Shown: piece after piece, positions 48,036 to 59,832 of the stretch
Position numbering within the stretch: position 1 is the stretch's first letter
Layout: every line of letters begins with the position of its first letter
Assembly (NCBI GenBank): GCA_013697725.1
Contig: JACCWI010000024.1
Location: forward strand, 186,001-250,000
Length of the DNA stretch: 64,000 bases
From: Tatlockia sp.
GTDB taxonomy: Bacteria; Pseudomonadota; Gammaproteobacteria; Legionellales; Legionellaceae
Direction of reading: 5' to 3'
Translations under genes and position numbers: made by a program
Notes under the pieces: generated by a model
Told to the model about the DNA's origin: nothing
The model's input: the letters and a program-made list of their open reading frames with translations, nothing else
The model's database searches: none

Positions 48036-50586
48036 GCTTGCTTTAAAGTTATCCATAAAACAATTCAAAGAGGAATTGAGCGAAGACTTTCGTCTAGGTA
48101 AAAATATTCAATTTCTTACTCATAAACTTGTGTCTTTTATCGATAAATTTCTCTGGGAACTTTTACGTAAAAACGACCTCGAAGATTGTGATTCATTTTG
48201 TCTTTTAGCACTGGGGAGTTACGGCCGGCAAGAGTTACAACTTCATTCTGATATCGATTTACTCTTGGTTCATAACCATAAATTTTCAAAGACTCATATG
48301 CAACAAGCCCAAGCTTTTATTCAAGATTGCTGGGATGCAGGGGTGGAAGTTAGCCATCAAATTACCACTGTGGATGCTTGCTCCGAGCTTGCTAGTCAAG
48401 ATTTATCAGTAATATCAAGCATTCTTGATTTGCGATTGATTTATGGCGCCAGCGCGTTGAGGGATGAATTAGCTTATCAAACACATCCCATTCATATTTG
48501 GCCAAGCAATGAGTATTTTTTTGCCAAGCAATTTGAACAACAACAACGCTACAAAAAATACGGCGAAACCGCTTATAATTTGGAACCCAATGTAAAAAAT
48601 GGGCCTGGCGGCTTACGTGATTTACAAATTTTATTAGCTATCTCAAAACGACATTTTGGTGTTAACAAATTTGCTGATTTATTGAAGTGCGGATTTATCA
48701 CTGATAAGGAACATGAAGAACTAATTAACTGCCAACTCTATCTCTGGCAAGTACGCTTTGCTTTGCATTGCTTGGCGGATAAACAAGAAGAACGCTTATT
48801 ATTTGATTATCAGGTAAAGCTGGCTACTCTCTTTGGCTTTAAAGATAATTCTCAGTCCTTAGCAATCGAACAATTCATGAAAGCCTATTTTAAAATTATT
48901 AAGCGAAGTCGAGAATTGAATGAGATGTTACTGCAATGCTTTACTGAAGAAATTATTTATCATCACAAACAGCAAATCATTCCCTTATCTCCCCTTTTTC
49001 ACTTGTCAAACAACTTTATCGAAATTAGATCTAGCCATGTTTTAATACAACAACCTCAAGCTTTAATTGAGCTCTTTTTATGGTTAGCAAAAAGACCCGA
49101 TATTAAAGGTGTTCGAACCTCGACAATTCGTTTAGTTAGGCAATACCTTTATTTAATTGACCAAAATTTTCGTCAATCGAAGTCAGCAACAGAGATTTTT
49201 TTAGCTTTATTTGAAACAGATGATCCCTATATTGCTTTACACCATATGAATCGTTATGGAGTTTTAGATCGCTACCTCGAATGTTTTGGAGTAGTCGCAG
49301 GACAAATGCAATATGATTTGTTTCATGTCTTTACAGTGGATCAGCATACTTTATTTGTGATTCGTAACCTGGCTCGATTTTTAAAAGATGAATACCGCAC
49401 GCAATTCCCCCTGGCCACTAAATTAATGCCGCAAATTGAAAATAGAAAGATTTTATATTTAGCCGCGCTTTTTCATGATATCGCTAAAGGGCGCGGCGGT
49501 GATCACTCAGAGTTAGGCGCGGCGGATGCCTTTCAATTTGCTGAGCGTCATAGACTTAACGCTAAGGAAACTGAGCTATTGCTTTGGTTGGTTCGCAACC
49601 ATTTGCTCATGTCGCAAACCGCTCAACGCCAAGACATCTATGATCTTAGAACTATCCAACATTTTTGTAGCATTTTGCCTCATGCCGACTATCTTGACTA
49701 CCTCTATCTTCTAACTGTTGCGGATATTTGCGCTACCAATCAAAACCTGTGGAATGCTTGGAAAGATTCTTTGCTTAAAGAGCTATATCGTGCCGCTAAA
49801 CTGTTATTGCAACAAGAATTTGATGAAACAGATTTAATAAAAATCCGCAAAGAACAGGCGCTAAGTTTACTCGCCAAGAATAAAATTTCTTTAGACGCTA
49901 TACAAACTTTATGGGCAAATTTTAAAGACAAGTACTTTCTACACGAACCTTCCGAAGTCATTGCAAAGCATAGTAAAGCCATCATTGAATGCCAACATTT
50001 TCCTTTAGTGCTTATTCAACCTCATCATAGTCAAGGTGGTACTGAGGTTTTCATCTATATGCCGCATCGTGATGAACGATTTACTATTAGCACGACTGTA
50101 CTTTCTAATTATAATGCCACCATTCAAGAGGCCACAATTTTAACTTGTGCTAATAATTTTGATTTAGATAGATATATTATTCTTGATGAGCAGCATCATG
50201 CTTTTTTTAAAGATGAACGTGCTCTGGAAATAAAAAATGCACTTGAAATTCATTTAGCGGATTTAAAAAATATACCAGCTATTTCACGGCGTAGGATTTC
50301 ACGTGTCCAGGCTCATTTCAGATTAGAACCTTTAATAGAATTTGGTGAAGAGAATGACGGCGATCATATGAGCCGATTATTTCTAATCACTTCCGACAAA
50401 CCTGGTTTATTGGCCACAATAAGCCGAGTATTTCTAAGTCTCAATATTCATTTACATAATGCAAAAATAGCCACAGCTGGTGAGCGGGCTGAGGATATGT
50501 TTTTCATCTCAACTATTAATGATAAGCCATTAAACATGAGTGAAAAAAAACTTTTAAAATTAGCATTGATTACTGAATTAACATAA
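48022..50586 (+). CDS. glnD: [Protein-PII] uridylyltransferase / uridylyl-removing enzyme
   Basis: Nitrogen sensor that uridylylates PII proteins. Nucleotidyltransferase motif G65-S-Y-G-R-Q-E-L ... S-D-I-D-L (Asp77, Asp79), HD domain with F-H-D-I-A-K-G-R-G-G-D-H, and two C-terminal ACT domains (one near T-E-V-F-I-Y-M-P-H-R-D, one near R-L-F-L-I-T-S-D-K-P-G-L-L). 854 residues. Start overlaps the map stop by 14 bases; coupled translation. Confidence 0.95.
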   Translation: MKNDKLALKLSIKQFKEELSEDFRLGKNIQFLTHKLVSFIDKFLWELLRKNDLEDCDSFCLLALGSYGRQELQLHSDIDLLLVHNHKFSKTHMQQAQAFIQDCWDAGVEVSHQITTVDACSELASQDLSVISSILDLRLIYGASALRDELAYQTHPIHIWPSNEYFFAKQFEQQQRYKKYGETAYNLEPNVKNGPGGLRDLQILLAISKRHFGVNKFADLLKCGFITDKEHEELINCQLYLWQVRFALHCLADKQEERLLFDYQVKLATLFGFKDNSQSLAIEQFMKAYFKIIKRSRELNEMLLQCFTEEIIYHHKQQIIPLSPLFHLSNNFIEIRSSHVLIQQPQALIELFLWLAKRPDIKGVRTSTIRLVRQYLYLIDQNFRQSKSATEIFLALFETDDPYIALHHMNRYGVLDRYLECFGVVAGQMQYDLFHVFTVDQHTLFVIRNLARFLKDEYRTQFPLATKLMPQIENRKILYLAALFHDIAKGRGGDHSELGAADAFQFAERHRLNAKETELLLWLVRNHLLMSQTAQRQDIYDLRTIQHFCSILPHADYLDYLYLLTVADICATNQNLWNAWKDSLLKELYRAAKLLLQQEFDETDLIKIRKEQALSLLAKNKISLDAIQTLWANFKDKYFLHEPSEVIAKHSKAIIECQHFPLVLIQPHHSQGGTEVFIYMPHRDERFTISTTVLSNYNATIQEATILTCANNFDLDRYIILDEQHHAFFKDERALEIKNALEIHLADLKNIPAISRRRISRVQAHFRLEPLIEFGEENDGDHMSRLFLITSDKPGLLATISRVFLSLNIHLHNAKIATAGERAEDMFFISTINDKPLNMSEKKLLKLALITELT

Positions 50587-50734
50587 TTCATTGCAATCAA
50601 AATAGTTTTTTTAATTGGTTTCGATTTTTATCATTGAGTATAATCAATTAGAAATGATTAGGTAGACATAGTAATCCATTTAAGATAAATATGTTAATTC
50701 TAAAAAAAACTGTAACTTTATTATTTAAGGATTA

Positions 50735-51598
50735 ATGTTAATTACTCAAGCTATCAAATCTAATTTTTTTTTCAAATTTAGATTTATTTTTCTTGTTGGA
50801 ATTGTATTTTGCAATCCTTTTGTGGCCTTAAGCAGCAGCGCTGTTTTTGATGATTTATCAAGGCTTGTTAGTTATCCTGGAAAACAAGAAGTAGCCTGCC
50901 CTTCACAAGATAAAAACACAGCTGTTTTACTTGCTATTGGCCAATCAAATATTGCCAATCACGGCCAAGTTAAATTTTCCACTTTATATCCTAATAAGGT
51001 ATTTAATTATTTTAATGGGAAATGTTATATAGCTTCATCGCCCTTACTTGGTGCGTCAGGTGAGGGAGGGGAATTTCTTACCTCTCTTGGGGATAATCTC
51101 GTTGATTTTAGTATCTATGATAAAGTTATCATTATTTCTTCCGGAATTAATAACTCCATGCTTTACCGCTGGTCTCAAGGGGGAGATCTCAATACCTTGC
51201 TAAAATCGATTTTGGCAGAAGTTCAAACACGCTATAAGATAACCGAGGTCATCTTTCATCAAGGTGAAACCGATTTTCTCATTAATACGACGAAAGAAAA
51301 ATACATAGAATCATTCCATTCACTTTTGCGGACTCTTCGGCCAGTTAACAAATCATTACCTCCTGTCTATTTTGCTATTGCCACACTCTGTGGCAACAAC
51401 TGGTTTCCCTTTAACTCAATAGCCCAAGCCCAATATACTTTTGCCGATGAAATAAATAATATTTATTTAGGTGCTAATACGGATGCTTTAATACCCATTA
51501 GTGAACGTTTTGATGTCTGCCATTTTAACATGATTGGACAGCTCAAGGCTGCTTATACCTATGCTAACGCAATACAACAAAATAAAGTGTTTTATTAA
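50735..51598 (+). CDS. Secreted SGNH/SASA-type esterase
   Basis: 287 residues with an N-terminal hydrophobic signal (about residues 14-33). The SGNH-like blocks are A-I-G-Q-S-N-I-A-N-H-G (nucleophile Ser), I-F-H-Q-G-E-T-D-F (SASA-type Q-G-E-x-D) and D-V-C-H-F-N (Asp/His). This is the arrangement of sialate O-acetylesterase-like and related carbohydrate esterases. Likely exported, possibly by the Lsp system. Substrate unknown. AAGG lies 6 bases ahead of the ATG; it stands alone between glnD and the convergent tadA. Confidence 0.75.
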   Translation: MLITQAIKSNFFFKFRFIFLVGIVFCNPFVALSSSAVFDDLSRLVSYPGKQEVACPSQDKNTAVLLAIGQSNIANHGQVKFSTLYPNKVFNYFNGKCYIASSPLLGASGEGGEFLTSLGDNLVDFSIYDKVIIISSGINNSMLYRWSQGGDLNTLLKSILAEVQTRYKITEVIFHQGETDFLINTTKEKYIESFHSLLRTLRPVNKSLPPVYFAIATLCGNNWFPFNSIAQAQYTFADEINNIYLGANTDALIPISERFDVCHFNMIGQLKAAYTYANAIQQNKVFY

Positions 51599-51620
51599 TT
51601 AATTATTGAAGGATAAAATT

Positions 51621-52070
51621 TCACAAGCGGAGTTTGAAAAAATCTGTTAATAATTTAGCAGATTCTTGCTGCATAATGCCCTCATCAATCTGAACTTGAT
51701 GGTTTAGAGGGTAACCCTTCAATAAATTATAAACTGAGCCAGCAGCGCCTGCTTTGAAATCTCTGGTAGCAAAAACCAAGCGAGATACACGAGCATGCAC
51801 TAAAGCACCGGCACACATTGCACAGGGTTCTAAACTCACATAGAGAGTGGTATTTAAAAGACGATAATTTTTAAGGGCTGCTGCCGCCTCACGAATAGCA
51901 ATTAGCTCCGCGTGAGCACAGGGATCTTGGCTTTGTATTACTTGATTGAAACCTTGGCCGAGTAGCTGGTTATCCTTAGATATCAAGACAGCTCCAACTG
52001 GAACTTCGCCACTCTCTTTAGCTTTTAAGGCTAGCTCAAAGGCTTGTCTCATCCAAAACAAATCAGTCAT
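51621..52070 (-). CDS. tadA: tRNA-specific adenosine deaminase
   Basis: Makes inosine at the wobble position of tRNA-Arg. Zinc and catalytic motif C-A-H-A-E-L-I-A-I and L-E-P-C-A-M-C-A-G-A-L. The long frame reaches 52124 inside guaA; the ATG at 52070 (M-T-D-L-F-W-M) gives the normal 149 residues and lies 10 bases after the guaA stop. Third gene of guaB-guaA-tadA. Confidence 0.94.
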   Translation of the reverse strand: MTDLFWMRQAFELALKAKESGEVPVGAVLISKDNQLLGQGFNQVIQSQDPCAHAELIAIREAAAALKNYRLLNTTLYVSLEPCAMCAGALVHARVSRLVFATRDFKAGAAGSVYNLLKGYPLNHQVQIDEGIMQQESAKLLTDFFKLRL

Positions 52071-52080
52071 TGCTGAATGC

Positions 52081-53658
52081 TTATTCCCATTCGATGGTTG
52101 CTGGTGGTTTTCCAGATATATCATAGGTCACGCGCGATACACCTGCTACTTCGTTGATTATACGGTTTGATACTTTCGCCAAAAAATCCCAAGGAAGTTG
52201 AGCCCAGTGTGCGGTCATAAAATCTACTGTTTCAACTGCGCGAAGACAGATTACAAAATCATAACGACGGCCATCACCCATTACACCCACCGATTTCACC
52301 GGCAAAAAAACAGCAAAAGCCTGACTTACTTTTTGGTACAGATTCGCTGCATAAAGCTCATCAATAAAAATAGCATCGGCATGGCGCAAAATGTCTGCAT
52401 ACTCTTTCTTAACTTGACCTAGGATACGAACGCCTAATCCGGGGCCGGGGAAAGGATGGCGGTAAACCATGGTATAGGGTAAACCTAATTCCAAACCAAT
52501 TTTACGCACTTCATCTTTAAATAACTCTCTAATAGGCTCAAGTAATTTTAAATTTAAAATTTCAGGTAGGCCACCTACATTATGGTGGGACTTAATCACA
52601 GCTGCAGCACTATTGGTATGAGTCGCGGCTGATTCTATTACATCAGGATAAATTGTGCCTTGCGCTAGCCATTTTACTTTGGGTAAGCGCTGTGCCTCCT
52701 CATCAAAAATTTCGATAAAGGTTCGACCAATAATTTTTCGTTTGGTTTCTGGGCAATCGACGTTTTGCAAAGCGTTTAAAAACTTTTCCTCAGCATTGAC
52801 GGCAATAATTCGAATACCCATATGCTCGCCAAACATTGTCATCACTTGTGATGCTTCATTTAACCGCAGCAATCCAGTATCAACAAAGACACAAATTAAT
52901 TGATCACCAATCGCGCGCTCTAATAATGCAGCTACGACCGAAGAATCAACTCCACCTGAAAGTCCCAACAAAACATGATCCTGTCCTACTTGTTTTCGAA
53001 TAGTGGTTAGGGCTTGTTCAATGATATTTTCAGGAGTCCAGTTAGTTTTAGCTTTACAAATATCAACCACAAAGCGCTGTAGAATTATTAACCCTTGAAT
53101 TGTATGAGTTACCTCGGGATGAAATTGGAGACCATACCAGTGATGCAACTCATCAGCCATACCTGCAATTGGGGCATTTTTGGTTTCACAAATGACTTTG
53201 AAACCAGGTGGTAGTACAGTGACCTTGTCGCCATGACTCATCCAGACATCGAGCAAAGCTTTACCCTTTTCTGTAGTCCGGTCTTCAATATCTTTTAACA
53301 GCAGGCTGTGTTCATGAAGACCTAATTCTGCATAGCCAAATTCCCGCAGCGTAGAAGATTCTACTTCACCCCCCAACTGCATCGCCATGGTTTGCATACC
53401 GTAGCAAATACCTAAAATAGGTAATCCTGATGCGAAGATCCAATCAGGGGCGGTGGGATTAGTTTTTGCCGTGACCGTTGAAGGGCCGCCGGATAAGATT
53501 ATGCCGCAGGGGGAAAGTGCCTGGAGCTTGGCACTATCAGTATCGTAAGGATAAATTTCGCAATAAACGCCTAATTCGCGTACGCGTCGAGCTATCAATT
53601 GCGAGTATTGTGAGCCAAAGTCAAAAATTAAAAGAGGCTGCTGTTTAATATTGGTCAT
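52081..53658 (-). CDS. guaA: GMP synthase (glutamine-hydrolysing)
   Basis: Converts XMP to GMP. N-terminal glutamine amidotransferase with Cys in G-I-C-Y-G-M-Q and His in Q-F-H-P-E-V; ATP-pyrophosphatase P-loop [11 protein letters not shown]-terminal dimerisation domain ending K-P-P-A-T-I-E-W-E. About 525 residues from ATG 53658; the longer frame (to 53736) lies within guaB. Only one base separates it from the guaB stop. Confidence 0.97.
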   Translation of the reverse strand: MTNIKQQPLLIFDFGSQYSQLIARRVRELGVYCEIYPYDTDSAKLQALSPCGIILSGGPSTVTAKTNPTAPDWIFASGLPILGICYGMQTMAMQLGGEVESSTLREFGYAELGLHEHSLLLKDIEDRTTEKGKALLDVWMSHGDKVTVLPPGFKVICETKNAPIAGMADELHHWYGLQFHPEVTHTIQGLIILQRFVVDICKAKTNWTPENIIEQALTTIRKQVGQDHVLLGLSGGVDSSVVAALLERAIGDQLICVFVDTGLLRLNEASQVMTMFGEHMGIRIIAVNAEEKFLNALQNVDCPETKRKIIGRTFIEIFDEEAQRLPKVKWLAQGTIYPDVIESAATHTNSAAAVIKSHHNVGGLPEILNLKLLEPIRELFKDEVRKIGLELGLPYTMVYRHPFPGPGLGVRILGQVKKEYADILRHADAIFIDELYAANLYQKVSQAFAVFLPVKSVGVMGDGRRYDFVICLRAVETVDFMTAHWAQLPWDFLAKVSNRIINEVAGVSRVTYDISGKPPATIEWE

Positions 53659-53659
53659 T

Positions 53660-55141
<1,482 letters not shown>

Positions 55142-55353
55142 CTAGGATTTAATTAACCGAACATTATACAATTAATATAAAGGATGAGGAAGTATTGTTA
55201 GCTGATTATTGATAAATTCTAACAATTTTAAATTAAATTACTGATAAATTTGCCTAAATATCAATCTTATAATTTAATTTTAGTTCAGGTTGTATATTTT
55301 TAAATCTTTGCTTATAATTTTAGTGTTAATAACAAAAAGAAAGGACAGCACTC

Positions 55354-55503
55354 ATGAAAAAAATACTCATGCTTGTACTCATAGTTGCATCAACCGCGAC
55401 TGTATCTGGTTGTGGATTTTCTAACTGCGGTTATTCCACCTGCACCTCTTGTTGCAATGTGAGCTCTTATGGTGGTTGCTGTGGTTCAAATGGTTGGTAT
55501 TGA
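55354..55503 (+). CDS. Small cysteine-rich lipoprotein
   Basis: 49 residues. N-terminal signal M-K-K-I-L-M-L-V-L-I-V-A-S-T-A-T ends in the lipobox V-S-G-C. The mature part (about 30 residues) has seven further Cys in Gly/Ser/Tyr-rich spacing (N-C-G-Y-S-T-C-T-S-C-C ... G-G-C-C-G). AAGGA precedes the ATG at good distance and a terminator hairpin follows, so this is a complete one-gene unit. Function unknown; the Cys cluster could bind metal or form disulfides in the envelope. Confidence 0.75.
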   Translation: MKKILMLVLIVASTATVSGCGFSNCGYSTCTSCCNVSSYGGCCGSNGWY

Positions 55504-55513
55504 TAAAATCCAT

Positions 55514-55550
55514 TAAAAAGGGGCTTATAACAATTCTAAGCCCTTTTGTT
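55514..55550 (+). terminator. Terminator after the Cys-rich lipoprotein gene
   Basis: AAAAGGGGCTTA and TAAGCCCTTTT form a stem (one G bulged) followed by TTTTGTTTG. Eleven bases after the stop. Good Rho-independent terminator. Confidence 0.75.
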
Positions 55551-55836
55551 TGCAAAAACTCAATGAAACGGACCAATTTTCTGAACTAGTTTAGGTAAAG
55601 CATTGATAATAGTGATTTATTCAAGAAAAGTAACTTTAAAATGCCAGGTTATAAGGCATTTTGCCGGTTAAATTAAGCGCTTGTTCCACTTTATGACTAA
55701 ATTGTTATCCCTAAAAATCCTTGAATTTTTTTAAAAAAATTAATTCCTATTTTGAACAAGTTGACGCTTGAATTAATCAAACAATAGCGTGTAAACTGAG
55801 TGCAATGTTTAACCTAAAAATAATAAGGGTTCCGCG
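55551..55836. other. Intergenic upstream of minD
   Basis: 286 AT-rich bases. It presumably holds the minDE promoter; no minC or other coding frame, and no strong repeat, is visible. Confidence 0.4.
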
Positions 55837-56667
55837 TTGGCTAAAATTATTGTTGTAACGTCGGGTAAGGGTGGAGTAGGTAAAACTACTACTTCTGCAG
55901 CTATATCATCAGGTCTTGCTTTGCTAGGACATAAAACTGTTGTTATTGATTTCGATATCGGTCTCAGAAATCTTGACATAATCATGGGTTGCGAACGTCG
56001 CGTTGTTTATGATTTTATCAATGTAATCAATGGTGAAGCTAATCTTAATCAGACTTTGATTAAGGATAAGCGCGTTCCTAATCTTTTCATTTTACCTGCT
56101 TCTCAAACTCGTGATAAAGACGCTTTAACACTTGAGGGCGTAGGAAAAGTCCTAGATGAATTAGCAAAAGATTTCGAATTTATTGTTTGTGATTCTCCTG
56201 CAGGTATCGAAACAGGCGCTCATATGGCCATGTATTTTGCAGATCATGCGATTGTAGTAACTAATCCTGAGGTCTCCTCTGTGCGAGATTCTGACAGGAT
56301 TCTAGGTATACTGGCATCTAAATCCAGACGAGCTATTGAGAATATGGAACCCGTTAAAGAGCATCTTTTATTAACTCGCTATGATCCCGAACGCGTACTT
56401 AAAGGTGAGATGCTTTCGGTGGAAGATGTAAAAGAAATTCTTGCTATTCCGTTAATTGGAGTTATTCCTGAATCCAAAGCTGTACTTAAAGCATCAAATA
56501 CTGGAACTCCTGTTATTCTGGATGAATCCAGTGATGCATGTATAGCTTACCAAGATGCTATCGCGCGTTTTCTTGGTGAAAACAGACCAATGAAATTTGT
56601 ATCCAATGAGAAGAAAGGACTACTTCGCCGGATATTTGGTAAAAACAGGGAGGACGTGCCAGCATGA
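55837..56667 (+). CDS. minD: Septum-site determining ATPase MinD
   Basis: Membrane-cycling ATPase positioning the division site. Deviant Walker [10 protein letters not shown] (10-18), [10 protein letters not shown], the D-S-P-A-G-I-E segment, and the C-terminal amphipathic membrane helix region G-L-L-R-R-I-F-G. Start codon is TTG (55837) with AAGGG upstream; no ATG nearby fits. 276 residues. minE overlaps by 4 bases. minC, normally upstream, is absent from the window. Confidence 0.97.
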   Translation: MAKIIVVTSGKGGVGKTTTSAAISSGLALLGHKTVVIDFDIGLRNLDIIMGCERRVVYDFINVINGEANLNQTLIKDKRVPNLFILPASQTRDKDALTLEGVGKVLDELAKDFEFIVCDSPAGIETGAHMAMYFADHAIVVTNPEVSSVRDSDRILGILASKSRRAIENMEPVKEHLLLTRYDPERVLKGEMLSVEDVKEILAIPLIGVIPESKAVLKASNTGTPVILDESSDACIAYQDAIARFLGENRPMKFVSNEKKGLLRRIFGKNREDVPA

Positions 56668-56930
56668 GCCTATTTAGCTATTTGAGAAAACGTAATAATA
56701 GCACCGCTTCTGTAGCTAAGGAGCGATTGCAAATTATTATTTCACACGAGCGTTCCCAACGGAATACTCCAGATTACCTGCCAAAACTTCAGGAAGAAAT
56801 TATAGCGGTAATTGCAAAATACGTTAAGATTAATAGAGATCAAGTCATAGTTAACCTTGAGCGCATGGGTGACAATGCAGTGCTTGAGCTTAATGTGACA
56901 ATGCCCGATGAGGCCTTGGAAGAGGCTTAA
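56664..56930 (+). CDS. minE: Cell division topological specificity factor MinE
   Basis: 88 residues. Starts [30 protein letters not shown], the anti-MinCD helix with its membrane-targeting N-terminus; the C-terminal part is the topological specificity domain. It overlaps minD (ATGA). Confidence 0.96.
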   Translation: MSLFSYLRKRNNSTASVAKERLQIIISHERSQRNTPDYLPKLQEEIIAVIAKYVKINRDQVIVNLERMGDNAVLELNVTMPDEALEEA

Positions 56931-57039
56931 ATCCTTTGCACTGAACAAATAATTTTGTCTTAAGCATTAGGCTTAGCCCAGTCAAGTTTATACTGGTAGT
57001 ATTGTATTATTGTGCGAAGTAAATATCGACTCCTGCGTA

Positions 57040-57087
57040 CATTTAATCCTCGAAAAGCTTAATTTTTAGCTTTTTAAGGATTAAATG
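57040..57087. terminator. 20-bp inverted repeat between minE and convergent gene
   Basis: Arms 57040-57059 and 57068-57087 match at 18 of 20 positions (CATTTAATCCT ... AGGATTAAATG), with an 8-base AT loop. It lies between convergent minE and the next gene; it likely serves both as transcription barrier. No long T-run follows. Confidence 0.5.
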
Positions 57088-57108
57088 TTCGACTAGGAGA
57101 CTTTATCT

Positions 57109-57831
57109 CTAATTTAAAGTTTTAATTAAAGCAATATATTTTGGATCATGGGTTAATTTTTCAATTGTTTTAGCATAAATTGTTAAATCTTTAGTAGGTA
57201 CAGGAATTGTTGCTGCATATTCAAATAAAAGATCCCCAAATTGTTTGGTTGTTGGATTATAAGCAAAGATCATTTTATCGTAGTAAGCTTTGAAGTAAGG
57301 GTTTTGTGCCCAAAGAATAAAGGTTTGTATCCAAACATCCATGGGCGTTAAATCATATTTTCGATAGGTTAAGCAATCTTCCCAGGATTGAATCATCACA
57401 TCAGCCACAAATTGTTCTTCTATTATAGTATTAAAGGGTAAGTCCGTTTTCTTATCCTCCTTTTTAATATACTTGTTATAGAGTTCTAGATTGGTCATAA
57501 AAAATCCAGCTACAAACTCGTGTCTCAGATTATGAAGATTTATAAGTAATTGATTAGGATATAGTGCTAATTTATCAATCGCTTCTTTGGTCTTGGTTAG
57601 ACGAGAAAAATTCTGGTTATATTGAAAAGATAGTGAGGTCAGTACTATATTCATACCCACAAAAATAATTGCAACAGATGCCAGAGTAGTAAAAAAAACA
57701 TGGAGGCGCGTTTTTTTATATTGCTCAGGAGATTGGTATTTCACTGTCACATAAAGACTAAAAATCATGATTGCTATGACAACAGTGCTAATCAAGATTG
57801 GAATCAAACCTAGCTTGACATTAGAGAACAT
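57109..57831 (-). CDS. Hypothetical inner-membrane protein
   Basis: Not recognised. 240 residues: two N-terminal membrane helices (about 8-29 and 43-67) and a soluble helical domain of about 170 residues with frequent aromatic residues (W-I-Q-T-F-I-L-W-A-Q-N-P-Y-F). GGGGAG stands before the ATG. It is isolated between the inverted repeat after minE and a divergent carboxypeptidase gene. Confidence 0.65.
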   Translation of the reverse strand: MFSNVKLGLIPILISTVVIAIMIFSLYVTVKYQSPEQYKKTRLHVFFTTLASVAIIFVGMNIVLTSLSFQYNQNFSRLTKTKEAIDKLALYPNQLLINLHNLRHEFVAGFFMTNLELYNKYIKKEDKKTDLPFNTIIEEQFVADVMIQSWEDCLTYRKYDLTPMDVWIQTFILWAQNPYFKAYYDKMIFAYNPTTKQFGDLLFEYAATIPVPTKDLTIYAKTIEKLTHDPKYIALIKTLN

Positions 57832-58096
57832 TGCTCTCCCCTATTTTTATAGTTTTTTAGCTTAAGCAACTCTTTTTAGCATTACAATTAAGCAATTACT
57901 TTAATAATAGAACATATTATGCGATCTATAGTGTTTAAAAATGAGAATTTTGTTAAATTTTAGCTAGAAATTTTTGATCTATTTAATATAAAATCAAATA
58001 GTTGCAACTTCTAATGGGCATTTTAACTAGCATTTTTTTGATTTTTGAAATCAGGAATTTAGTAATACTTGATCTAAATTAAGAACTAGGGATTAT

Positions 58097-59740
58097 ATGA
58101 CACAATTTTCAAGAGGATTTATTGGGATTTTATTAACGGTATACTTTATAACCCAGTCCTTTGCCAGTTCTGTAGAACAAAATCCTCCTGTCCCTCAAAA
58201 CACTGATTCAGCTTTAATAAGTCCTCAGAAATTAAGGTTTTTAAGTCTTAAATTTCCAGAGATTAACGCTATTTTTTCCAAAGTTAGATATAAAAAGTCG
58301 ATTTGGGGATTAAGGGTCGTTGATTCAAACACGGGAGAGCTATTAGTAGATCTTAACTCTGATAAACTATTTTATATTGGTTCTGTAAGAAAAATTTTTA
58401 CAATTGGTGAATTTCTTAGTCAACTTGGGGCCAACTATCAATTTAAAACTCCAGTAAGTTACCAAGGCACTCTTAAAAATGGATTGTTGCAAGGTAATTT
58501 AATTTTGCAGGCATCTGGCGATTTAACAATGGGCGGCAGAACAAAACCTGATAATACAATTGCCTACTCCGATTTTGATCATAACGAAGCAAATTCACTT
58601 GGCACGGCCATTCTTACCTCGCCAGATCCGCTAGCCGGGTATCATTCGCTTGCTAAAAAAATTCACGATTTTGGTATTCGCGAGATAAAAGGTGAGGTAA
58701 TTATTGATGATGGTCTCTTCCCACCTTTTAATTTTCATGATCAATTCAAGGTAAGCGCTATTTTTGTTAATGACGATGTGATTGATATGTCTATAACTCC
58801 ATCACTTCCTGGTTCTTTAGCTAATGTGAATTCTCGGCCTCAATCGGCAGCATTTAGCGTTAAATCCACACTTACAACCTCCAATCCACATACAGAAGCC
58901 AGCTTTAAATTAGATCCAGCTTTCCCTGCTTGTATAGGAAAAACTACCTGTAATGGTTATGTTAGTGGATCTTTACCAAGTGATTATTTACCTCCTTTTT
59001 CTAAAAAGCTTCCCTTGGTGCAAACCTTTAGAATCGTTGAACCGGCTAATTATGCTCGCACCGTTTTTATTGAAGCACTTATAAAGGCTGGCATTAAAGT
59101 AAACTCGAAGGCCGTAGCTATCAATCCAGCAGTTACGAGTGAGAAAAGAGTCCCAATTACTGAATTATTGTCACTCCCTTTTTCAGAGTATGCTAAATAT
59201 ATTTTGAAAGTTAGTTATAACATCGGCTCTGATACAGTGTTTCTTTTATATGGATTAACACAAGGTGTTAATTCCATTCCTGATACCCTAGCCATTGAAA
59301 AGAAGCTTCTCAGTAAGCAATATGGCATTCCAGAAAATCAATTCTACTTTGTTGATGGTAGCGGCGGTGGTGAATCAAAAGCCACCACTTTAGCAGTTGT
59401 TAAATGGTTACAAATTTTACGAAAATTTCCTGATTTTCAAGCCTTTTTAAATGCCCTACCTATTTTAGGCGTTGATGGGACTCTAGCTTTAGCCTCAAAT
59501 TTTAAGTCTAAGCCTTTACTAATAGGAGCGACAGGAAAGGTATGGGCTAAAACAGGAACCTATGGTGTCGGCACTATGTTAAAAGGACAGGCTATTGCAG
59601 GCTACATTCTTGCTAAAAGCGGACGAAGTCTTAGTTACCATCTTGTAGTTAATGAAGTCCCAATCGCAGCTATAGAAGATATTGCTGAGGTTCTTCAAGA
59701 CCAGGCAACAATTTCGGCGATTTTATGGCGTGAATTTTAA
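58097..59740 (+). CDS. D-alanyl-D-alanine carboxypeptidase/endopeptidase, PBP4 (DacB) type
   Basis: 547 residues with a signal peptide (about 1-24). The serine-peptidase S13 triad is S-V-R-K (G-S-V-R-K-I-F, SxxK), S-Y-N (SxN, K-V-S-Y-N-I-G-S-D) and K-T-G (A-K-T-G-T-Y-G). The long insert between SxxK and SxN is the PBP4 domain. Acts in the periplasm on peptidoglycan peptides. AGGGA precedes the ATG. Confidence 0.88.
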   Translation: MTQFSRGFIGILLTVYFITQSFASSVEQNPPVPQNTDSALISPQKLRFLSLKFPEINAIFSKVRYKKSIWGLRVVDSNTGELLVDLNSDKLFYIGSVRKIFTIGEFLSQLGANYQFKTPVSYQGTLKNGLLQGNLILQASGDLTMGGRTKPDNTIAYSDFDHNEANSLGTAILTSPDPLAGYHSLAKKIHDFGIREIKGEVIIDDGLFPPFNFHDQFKVSAIFVNDDVIDMSITPSLPGSLANVNSRPQSAAFSVKSTLTTSNPHTEASFKLDPAFPACIGKTTCNGYVSGSLPSDYLPPFSKKLPLVQTFRIVEPANYARTVFIEALIKAGIKVNSKAVAINPAVTSEKRVPITELLSLPFSEYAKYILKVSYNIGSDTVFLLYGLTQGVNSIPDTLAIEKKLLSKQYGIPENQFYFVDGSGGGESKATTLAVVKWLQILRKFPDFQAFLNALPILGVDGTLALASNFKSKPLLIGATGKVWAKTGTYGVGTMLKGQAIAGYILAKSGRSLSYHLVVNEVPIAAIEDIAEVLQDQATISAILWREF

Positions 59741-59832
59741 CTGCCAAGAGCATTTCTATCATGACTGTCCACAGAATCCATGGTTAGCGCTTTGCTAAAG
59801 CGAATAGATACTGAGAACTGTCATGCATTGGG

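Noticed and set aside
59741-59832. Inverted CATGAC/GTCATG around an AGCGCTTT stem between the carboxypeptidase and fadE genes
   Set aside because: Arms are short and imperfect; not strong enough to call a terminator or repeat.
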